Assembly (NCBI RefSeq): GCF_000367945.1
Contig: NZ_KB849179.1
Location: 3,515,470-3,579,469, forward strand
Source: Acinetobacter proteolyticus
GTDB lineage: Bacteria > Pseudomonadota > Gammaproteobacteria > Pseudomonadales > Moraxellaceae
DNA: 64,000 nucleotides
Direction: 5' to 3'
Both the position numbers and the translations under genes were made by a program. The notes beneath the pieces were generated by a model. The model searched no databases and was not told the origin of the DNA. It worked only from the letters and a program-made list of their open reading frames with translations. Of this stretch, positions 57,879 through 64,000 are shown one piece after another; the first letter of the stretch is position 1, and every line of letters begins with the position of its first letter.

Positions 57879-58448
57879 ATGAAAGATCAAATATGGATAA
57901 GGAAAATCATTTTGATCGCGATATGTATTTCCATATCGGCTTGTCTACAGGTGTTTGCGGATCATTTTATTTATTGGCGGCCTATCTTACTCACTGAGTT
58001 CTGGCGTATCTGGACCGCACATTGGGTGCATGTGGGGTGGATTCATTTTCTACTGAATATGATGGCCTTTGCCTGTTTGCCTTTTATTTTTCCGCATGTG
58101 CGTAATTGGCATTTAGGCGCATTACTCTTAATTCTGCCCCCGTTTATTAGTTTTATTTTTTATTTTTATTTGCCTTATATTGATGCCTATGCTGGGCTAT
58201 CTGGGGTTTTGCATGGTCTTTATACCGCAGTCGGCGTCGTGTATTTGCAATATAAGAACGAACGAAAATTTGCAATCTTGGTCTTAGCATTGATTGCGGT
58301 AAAACTGATTTGGGAAAATACCTTTGGGCAAACAGGAACAGCCCAGTTAATTGGAAGCCCAGTATTGACCGAGGCGCATTTGATTGGCGCTATCGGTGGT
58401 TTGCTCTGCGGTTTGAGTTACTTATTAATAAGAAAGATAAAAAATTAA
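57879..58448 (+). CDS. rrtA: rhombosortase (rhomboid-type intramembrane protease)
   Basis: A 189-residue polytopic serine protease of the rhomboid superfamily. HWVHVGWIHFLLNMMAF (48-64) is the rhomboid His/Asn region, GLSGVLHG carries the nucleophile Ser108, and EAHLIGAIGG carries the His167 partner. The compact size and spacing fit rhombosortases, which cleave GlyGly-CTERM proteins at the cell surface. No GlyGly-CTERM protein is encoded in this window. Confidence 0.85.
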   Translation: MKDQIWIRKIILIAICISISACLQVFADHFIYWRPILLTEFWRIWTAHWVHVGWIHFLLNMMAFACLPFIFPHVRNWHLGALLLILPPFISFIFYFYLPYIDAYAGLSGVLHGLYTAVGVVYLQYKNERKFAILVLALIAVKLIWENTFGQTGTAQLIGSPVLTEAHLIGAIGGLLCGLSYLLIRKIKN

Positions 58449-58501
58449 AAAATAATGATCATTTGATGAATAAGCTTAACAATAATTCCATGGGTACAAA
58501 G

Positions 58502-58604
58502 AGGGATTGGTTATAGCGAGGATAATTGTATTCTCTATCAACCATGTACATTGCAAGATTCGACATCTTCGGAGGGGTGTTGATCACAATAAACTGGAAT
58601 AGAT
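58502..58604 (+). promoter_or_regulatory. conserved leader of TRAP permease 1
   Basis: About 100 bases closely matching the leader of the second permease (61214-61317); the last 71 bases align without gaps. It contains the hairpin TCGACATC/GGTGTTGA (58560-58567 with 58576-58583), which pairs using two G-U pairs, with loop TTCGGAGG. Confidence 0.75.
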
Positions 58605-60815
58605 ATGCAACATGATCAACAGAAAAAAACTGGATTAGGTCTACTGAGTTATATTTGGACCGAGTGGATATCAACCTTTGTTATCCTTTTCTTATTACTC
58701 ATGACATTGATTATTGGCACGGGAGAAATGATCCACGGCCAGTTATTACGCATGGGGGAACGTTTGTATGGTGACCCTGCGATTGGAATGCAGTATTCAT
58801 TCCTTCGCGCCGAACCAGAAAAACCCACCTGTGACCGAAATCCCAATATCGATGCACAAGTTCAAGAGCAGATGCGGATGAATGCTGCCGATGAATTTGC
58901 CAGCATGTTTGGCGTGGCTTCTGAATCTGATGTACGCGCTTCTTTGATGGCGGCGCAGCAACAATGTGAAGAAAAATATCAATTTTATGATAAGGCAATG
59001 ACGCATATCGAGGCACATCCAAGTGTGCGGACCTATCGTCAGATTGAAACCAGTTTCTTTGGTATCTTTAAATTTGGTACAGAAAACCGTGCTTTATTCT
59101 TAGTGATTATGGTGGTGTTTGCGGCAATCACTGCCACTTTAAAGACTCATCATATTGGCTTACGCAGTCCAGCCACGAAAATTGATTTCCGTATCTATAG
59201 CATTGCGATGCTGATCGGGAATAGTTTGTTGACTTCATCGGTGATGAGTCAATATCGATCTGTGATGAACTCTGGTGTTCCGATCAGTCTGGAAATGACG
59301 CTGATTTATTGGTTATGGATGATTTTATTTGCAGTACTGACCTTGATCAGTCTATATCAGTTGATTAAGTCACCTACGCCAACCCGAGAAGGGGGAAGTG
59401 TTGGTTTAGCCTTCCTTAGCGTACCACTTTATGCCTATATGGCGATTATTACAGGGGTTGCCTTTACCATCTTCATGGCCTATCCAATGGGGCAAGGGAT
59501 TTATTTAGGGCAGTTGGTTGAGTTCTCGAGTATTTTCTTAAATCTGGCCCTGTTTATTTGGGCGGGCATGCTGTTAAAACAGACGCGCATTGTCGATTTA
59601 TTCCTCAATATCTTGCGTCCGTGGAATCTGGCACCTGAAACATTAACTTGGTTAATCTTAATTGCTGCGGCTTTACCGACGGCCTACACCGGCGCTTCGG
59701 GTATTTTCGTTATTGCAGCGGGTGCAATTATTTATAAAGAAGTCTGGAATGCAGGTGGGCGTCGCCAATTTGCTTTGGCTGCAACTGCACTGTCAGGTTC
59801 GCTTGGGGTGGTGCTTCGTCCATGTCTATTGATCGTGGTTGTGGCGTCATTGAATAAAGAAGTGACCACTGACCTGCTGTATCAATATGGCATGTACACC
59901 TTCTTATTAACCTCAACCTTATTCTTGGTGATTGCGCTGTTTTTTGCCGAACAGAAATTTAGAATTGCACCGTTCAAAATTGCCTTGCCAAAGTCGTTAC
60001 GTGCATTTGTGCCTGTATCACCTTATATCGTGATTTTCATTCTGATCTGGTTGTTCTATAAACATGCTTTGGCCACAGATCTGAATGAATTTACTGCACC
60101 TGTAATGATGCCAGTGATTTTATTACTGATGGTGTTGTTTGATAAATTACGTAAAGAACCTGCACCCTTAGCACCCGTTGGGCATTGGGACAGTACCTTG
60201 AATAGTTACACCATTCCGGCGGATGGTTCTCAACCTGCTGCGCCAATCAACCCCGCAGATGATCCGCGTAATCCTGTGCGCCGTGTTTCTTTTGGTAAAG
60301 CCTTGCATGTATCGACCAGTGAGACGGTTGGGCATATTGGGGCTTTGGTGATCCTCATGGCACTTTCGGTGAGTGTGGGTGGTTTCCTTGAACAGATCCA
60401 TATCATGGAAACTTTCCCGCAAGATATTAACAGCACCTATGTGGTGATCACACTGATTGTGTTGTTGATGATTTTTGTGGGCATGATTATGGACCCATTT
60501 GGGGCGGTGATTTTAATTACTGCAACCGTTGCGCCAGTGGCTTATCAGTATGGCATTGATCCTGTGCATTTCTGGATGATTGCATTGATTGGTTTTGAAT
60601 TGGGCTATGTCACGCCACCAGTTGCACTGAATCATTTATTGGCCAGACAGTCGATTGGTGATGCCGAAGTGGCAGAAGCGGATGCTGAAGTACGTCATTT
60701 GTCCTTCTTCTATCGCTATGAGCGCTGGATTTTACCGTTACTGGTGATGGTGCCTGCAATTCTGATCATTGCCTATGTTCCTTATACCTTTAAATTGTTT
60801 GGCTGGTATAGCTAG
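58605..60815 (+). CDS. TRAP-type transporter large permease, fused form, copy 1
   Basis: A 736-residue polytopic protein. Residues 1-40 hold the first membrane segment; about 41-160 form an extra-membrane domain with Cys76 and Cys121; several DctQ-like helices follow; and from about 300 on it is DctM-like, with LTWLILIAAALPTAYTGASG, VGMIMDPFGAVILITATVAP and ELGYVTPPVALNHL. TRAP systems use a soluble binding protein and sodium to import organic acids. No binding-protein gene is adjacent. It resembles copy 2 along its whole length. Confidence 0.88.
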   Translation: MQHDQQKKTGLGLLSYIWTEWISTFVILFLLLMTLIIGTGEMIHGQLLRMGERLYGDPAIGMQYSFLRAEPEKPTCDRNPNIDAQVQEQMRMNAADEFASMFGVASESDVRASLMAAQQQCEEKYQFYDKAMTHIEAHPSVRTYRQIETSFFGIFKFGTENRALFLVIMVVFAAITATLKTHHIGLRSPATKIDFRIYSIAMLIGNSLLTSSVMSQYRSVMNSGVPISLEMTLIYWLWMILFAVLTLISLYQLIKSPTPTREGGSVGLAFLSVPLYAYMAIITGVAFTIFMAYPMGQGIYLGQLVEFSSIFLNLALFIWAGMLLKQTRIVDLFLNILRPWNLAPETLTWLILIAAALPTAYTGASGIFVIAAGAIIYKEVWNAGGRRQFALAATALSGSLGVVLRPCLLIVVVASLNKEVTTDLLYQYGMYTFLLTSTLFLVIALFFAEQKFRIAPFKIALPKSLRAFVPVSPYIVIFILIWLFYKHALATDLNEFTAPVMMPVILLLMVLFDKLRKEPAPLAPVGHWDSTLNSYTIPADGSQPAAPINPADDPRNPVRRVSFGKALHVSTSETVGHIGALVILMALSVSVGGFLEQIHIMETFPQDINSTYVVITLIVLLMIFVGMIMDPFGAVILITATVAPVAYQYGIDPVHFWMIALIGFELGYVTPPVALNHLLARQSIGDAEVAEADAEVRHLSFFYRYERWILPLLVMVPAILIIAYVPYTFKLFGWYS

Positions 60816-60836
60816 GTGTAAGACGTTAAAGATCAA

Positions 60837-60864
60837 AACAAGCACCTGAGGGTGCTTGTTTTTT
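60837..60864 (+). terminator. intrinsic terminator of TRAP permease 1
   Basis: AACAAGCACC pairs with GGTGCTTGTT around a short TGAG-type loop, followed by a T run. Confidence 0.9.
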
Positions 60865-61213
60865 GTAAGAGAAACAGGATTGACTGTTAGGGAGATAAAA
60901 TTCGGGTGAAAAAAGTACAATAGATGAATTTAGACTAGTGATGATTATTATGTGATTAAAATAACATTTTGAGATCGAAGTAGTTATGCTATAAATAGAC
61001 GAAAAAGATGGAGTAGCTTAGTTTAGGGCGAATTTATCTTATGATAGAGGGAACGGTAAAAAGACAATTTAGTGCGCTAAATTGTTAATTAAAATAAGGA
61101 TGAAATTAGAGGGCAGTCGAGAGTACATATAAATTGATAAAAACAACCAACAAAAAAGTGATTGCAGTCATTCTTTTTTCTAAAAGTTTGCTGCAAATTT
61201 AAGCGGTTTAAAA
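60865..61213. other. AT-rich spacer between the two TRAP permeases
   Basis: About 350 bases without a supported gene. A perfect ACAATTTAG/CTAAATTGT hairpin lies at 61065-61086, and TTGAGA with TATAAA (60969-60995) is a weak promoter candidate. I saw no gene remnant or insertion-sequence end. Confidence 0.5.
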
Positions 61214-61317
61214 AGGGATTGGTGATTCAAAGGGTAAATTCATTTATCTATCAACCATGGACATCGCATGATTCAACATCTTTGGATGGATGTTGATAAC
61301 AATAAATTGGAATAGAC
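61214..61317 (+). promoter_or_regulatory. conserved leader of TRAP permease 2
   Basis: Second copy of the leader described at 58502. Here the hairpin is a perfect TCAACATC/GATGTTGA (61273-61280 with 61289-61296), with loop TTTGGATG, 22 bases before the ATG. Confidence 0.75.
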
Positions 61318-63522
61318 ATGCAAAATGATCAAGAGAATAAGACTGGATTAGCCCGGTTAGGCTATATCTGGAATGACTGGATATCAACCTTCATTATTCT
61401 TGCTTTGTTGCTAATGACTTTGCTTATTGGTACAGGCGAAATGATTCACGGTCAGATGCTTCGTATGGGGGAGCGTTTATACGGTGATCAAACAACAGGG
61501 ATGCAATACTCGTTTTTACGTGCTGAACCTGAAAAACCATCTTGTGATCGACATCCAAACATTGATGCACAAGTTCAAGAGCAGATGAAAGCCAATGCTG
61601 CCGATGAATTTGCGAGTATGTTTGGTGCAGCTTCTGAAGCTGATGTGCGTGCGTCTTTATTGGCAGCACAACAACAGTGTGAAGAAAAATACCAATTCTA
61701 CGATAAAGCAATGAAACATTTGGAAGCGCATCCAAGTATTCGTACCTATCGTAAAGTTGAAACTACCTTCTTCGGTATCTTTAAACTCGGTTCTGAAAAC
61801 CAAACTGTTATTTTGTTGGTGATGGTACTGTTTGCTTCAATTACAGCGTCTTTACGTTACCATCACATTGGTTTGCGTGCACCAAAAACCAAAATTGACT
61901 TCCGTGTTTATTCGGCGTTAATGGTTGCGGGTAATGCTCTACTTAGCTACTCCGTCGTCAGTCAATATCATTCAGTCTTGAATTCTGGGGTTGAGGTTGC
62001 GGGTAAAACGGCTGTCTTATATTGGCTGTGGATTGCACTGTTTGTGTCTCTGACCATTATCAGTATTTTCCAGTTCATCTTTATTCCAAAAACAGCACAA
62101 CCGAAAGGTAACTTTGGTTTAGCCTTACTCAGCGTGCCGTTGTATGCCTTCATGTCTTTGGTGACAGGGATTGTATTTACCTTCTTCATGGATTATCCAA
62201 TGGGGCAAGGGATTTACTTGGGTATCTTGGTTGAATTCTCGGGTATTTTCTTAAATCTGGCATTGTTCATCTGGGCAGGTATGTTACTGACCCAGACCCG
62301 TGTCATGGATTTATTCTTAAATATCTTACGTCCATGGAACTTGGCACCTGAAACCTTAACCTGGTTAATCTTGATTGCAGCTGCGATTCCAACAGCCTAT
62401 ACGGGTGCTTCGGGGATTTTCGTTATTGCAGCGGGTGCGATCATCTATAAAGAAGTCTGGAACTCTGGTGCACGTCGTCAATACGCCTTAGCTGTATCGG
62501 CAATGTCAGGTTCTTTAGGTGTGGTGATTCGTCCATGTTTACTCGTCATCCTGATCTCGATGCTGGACAGCCGTCATGTAACATCGACGGAATTATTTGA
62601 TCACGGTATCTATGTCTTCTGGTTAACAGCGTTCATCTTCTTGGGTGTTTCTCTGATTCTTGCTGAAGAAAAATTCCGTGTGAACTCGCCTAAAATCGCC
62701 GTGCCAGGCATGTTACGTGCCTGCGTACCTGTGATTCCTTATGTGATCATTGGTTTTGCTGTGGTGATGTTCTATAAGCTTGCTTTAGATACGTCAATCA
62801 ATGAGTTTACTGCGCCAATGATTTTACCGTTGGTGTTGATTGCAATGATCTTGTTTGACAAATTATTTGCGTCAAAACTTGCACCTGCACCAGTAGTAGA
62901 TCCTAAGCATGAAGCTTTGGTTCGTGAACATGAGAAAAAATCAGAATTCTTGAAATCACATGATCCTCATGGCAGCAAGAGCTTTGGTTTTGGTGGTGCA
63001 CTTCGTTTTGCAACCTCGGAAACAGTGGGTCACATTGGTGCCTTAATCCTATTGATGGCCTTGTCTGCAAGCGTGGGTGGTCTAATCGAACGTGCTGAAG
63101 TGGTTGAGTTATTACCGACTCACTTGGGTAATATCTATATTTCACTTGCCTTCATTGCGTTATTACTTGCGATTATTGGGATGACAACTGATCCATTTGG
63201 AGCGGTGATTCTGGTTGCTGCAACGGTTGCGCCTGTCGCCTACGAGAATGGTATCCATCCGATCCACTTCTGGATGATCGTATTGGTGGCATTCGAATTT
63301 GGTTATGTAACGCCGCCGGTCGCTTTGAACCACTTGCTGACGCGACTCTCCGTCGGGGACGAGGAGGTCTCGGCTGCCGATAAGGAAGCGAAAGAGAAAT
63401 ACACCAGTTTCTACTTCCGCTATGAACGTTGGATCTTGCCAATTATCGTATTGTTCTCATCGTTGGTGTTGGTGACCTATGCACCGTATATCTTCCAGAT
63501 GTTTGGCTGGTATAAGCACTAA
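61318..63522 (+). CDS. TRAP-type transporter large permease, fused form, copy 2
   Basis: A 734-residue paralogue of the protein at 58605 with the same layout: first membrane segment at about 20-38, extra-membrane domain with Cys76 and Cys121 at identical positions, DctQ-like helices, and the DctM part with LTWLILIAAAIPTAYTGASG, IGMTTDPFGAVILVAATVAP and EFGYVTPPVALNHL. The extra-membrane domain is highly conserved between copies; the cytoplasmic loop near residues 520-550 is the most divergent part. Confidence 0.88.
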   Translation: MQNDQENKTGLARLGYIWNDWISTFIILALLLMTLLIGTGEMIHGQMLRMGERLYGDQTTGMQYSFLRAEPEKPSCDRHPNIDAQVQEQMKANAADEFASMFGAASEADVRASLLAAQQQCEEKYQFYDKAMKHLEAHPSIRTYRKVETTFFGIFKLGSENQTVILLVMVLFASITASLRYHHIGLRAPKTKIDFRVYSALMVAGNALLSYSVVSQYHSVLNSGVEVAGKTAVLYWLWIALFVSLTIISIFQFIFIPKTAQPKGNFGLALLSVPLYAFMSLVTGIVFTFFMDYPMGQGIYLGILVEFSGIFLNLALFIWAGMLLTQTRVMDLFLNILRPWNLAPETLTWLILIAAAIPTAYTGASGIFVIAAGAIIYKEVWNSGARRQYALAVSAMSGSLGVVIRPCLLVILISMLDSRHVTSTELFDHGIYVFWLTAFIFLGVSLILAEEKFRVNSPKIAVPGMLRACVPVIPYVIIGFAVVMFYKLALDTSINEFTAPMILPLVLIAMILFDKLFASKLAPAPVVDPKHEALVREHEKKSEFLKSHDPHGSKSFGFGGALRFATSETVGHIGALILLMALSASVGGLIERAEVVELLPTHLGNIYISLAFIALLLAIIGMTTDPFGAVILVAATVAPVAYENGIHPIHFWMIVLVAFEFGYVTPPVALNHLLTRLSVGDEEVSAADKEAKEKYTSFYFRYERWILPIIVLFSSLVLVTYAPYIFQMFGWYKH

Positions 63523-63532
63523 CAGTTGAAAT

Positions 63533-63562
63533 AAAAAAGCACCTTCGGGTGCTTTTTTATTA
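63533..63562 (+). terminator. intrinsic terminator of TRAP permease 2
   Basis: A perfect stem (63533-63543 with 63548-63558) closed by a TTCG tetraloop, followed by T. Confidence 0.93.
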
Positions 63563-63586
63563 TTATTTTATTGAAGGAGTTAATCT

Positions 63587-63895
63587 ATGAAAGCATTGAG
63601 TCAGACAGAGTACCAAGCAACTTTTTCCCCTGCTATGTTAGATGTCACGGAGAGTGCGGAGGAAATTGTAGATTTATGGGGCTATGCTGATCCTGTGATT
63701 GAACAGCTGTATCACTCCTGCACTGCATGGGAATGGTATGTAAAACATATTTATGAAAGCCGAGACGGGCAATTCCAGCATCTTAATATTCCAGTGCCCT
63801 TAGATAACACTTATCTTGTTATCGTTGTTGATAAGCCAAAACGGGAAATTCTAGGTCATTATGTACTAGATTTGCACCCTTACCCAAAGCATTGA
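63587..63895 (+). CDS. hypothetical protein
   Basis: A 102-residue soluble protein after a good AAGGAG site. It begins MKALSQTEYQATFSPAMLDV and has aromatic patches (CTAWEWYVKHIYE) and a hydrophobic C-terminal strand region (TYLVIVVDKPKREILGHYVL). No signal peptide or membrane segment. Not recognised. Confidence 0.75.
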   Translation: MKALSQTEYQATFSPAMLDVTESAEEIVDLWGYADPVIEQLYHSCTAWEWYVKHIYESRDGQFQHLNIPVPLDNTYLVIVVDKPKREILGHYVLDLHPYPKH

Positions 63896-63897
63896 GC

Positions 63898-64000
63898 TTA
63901 CAGTACTAACCTTTTTGACTTTGATCCTTTTATCAATGGGCTACATAACAAAATCGCTGAGAGAATAATGCCAAAACCAATCACACTGTATAAATCAGGC
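63898..64000 (-). CDS. C-terminal end of a membrane protein (runs off the window)
   Basis: The minus strand is open from the window edge to a TAA at 63898. The 33 visible residues (PDLYSVIGFGIILSAILLCS, then PLIKGSKSKRLVL) look like the last membrane helix and short basic tail of a transporter. Too little is present to name the family. It is convergent with the preceding gene, three bases apart. Confidence 0.6.
   Translation of the reverse strand, partial: PDLYSVIGFGIILSAILLCSPLIKGSKSKRLVL

Noticed and set aside
58544-58615. A 23-codon frame in the leader of TRAP permease 1 (start ATG at 58544) that runs into the permease start
   Set aside because: The equivalent frame in the second leader has a stop after four codons although the sequences align without gaps, so a leader peptide is not conserved.
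60816-61317. Mobile element between the two TRAP permeases
   Set aside because: No terminal inverted repeats, target duplication or transposase remnant; the duplication is explained by the paralogous gene plus leader.

Overview
The window looks like a chromosomal segment of an Acinetobacter species (Moraxellaceae, Gammaproteobacteria). This is inferred from the AT-rich, gamma-type core genes, their order, and protein families I associate with that genus; no database search was possible. Almost everything is core genome: there are no insertion sequences, prophage, CRISPR arrays, rRNA or tRNA genes that I can see.

Layout. 1-6.1 kb: the start of an acyl-CoA dehydrogenase, a large lipoprotein of unknown function, and aroE and hemF with a Phd/PIN-type toxin-antitoxin pair between them. 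6.1-10.4 kb: a small exported protein, ribA, dxs and suhB. 10.5-13.2 kb: an orphan gene and a DEAD-box RNA helicase with an RG-rich tail behind a long structured leader. 13.2-16.8 kb: the mlaFEDCB phospholipid-trafficking operon. 16.8-24.2 kb: an exported protein, corA, a LOG-family protein, a NUDIX hydrolase, comF, recG, a YeeZ-like SDR protein and an AdeT-like solute-binding protein. 24.3-36.9 kb: plsB, tesB, a dicarboxylate/amino acid symporter, a ferritin-like hydrolase, engB, the nitric-oxide module nsrR-hmp with two palindromic operators, a HerA-like ATPase, a cystathionine beta-lyase and a class I amidotransferase.

37-50.8 kb is one long ribosomal-protein block: S10 operon (rpsJ to rpsQ), spc operon (rplN to rpmJ, including secY) and alpha operon (rpsM, rpsK, rpsD, rpoA, rplQ). 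Its internal boundaries are marked by RNA hairpins, including a nearly perfect 20-bp stem between rpsQ and rplN. 50.9-64 kb is the more accessory end: a GNAT acetyltransferase, a flavin monooxygenase, a DUF2059 protein, a second acyl-CoA dehydrogenase, the sdhE-ygfX pair, two tandem paralogous micro-membrane proteins, a lipoprotein, a rhombosortase and two paralogous TRAP-type large permeases that share a duplicated leader.

The most interesting items are the micro-membrane protein pair behind a palindrome (56.0-56.4 kb), the duplicated TRAP leader whose hairpin keeps pairing through G-U substitutions (58.5 and 61.2 kb), the structured helicase leader with a Shine-Dalgarno-masking hairpin (10.9-11.2 kb), and the rpsQ-rplN hairpin (42.2 kb). 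Several start codons were moved downstream of the longest open frame on the basis of family length, ribosome binding sites or signal peptides; each entry says so.
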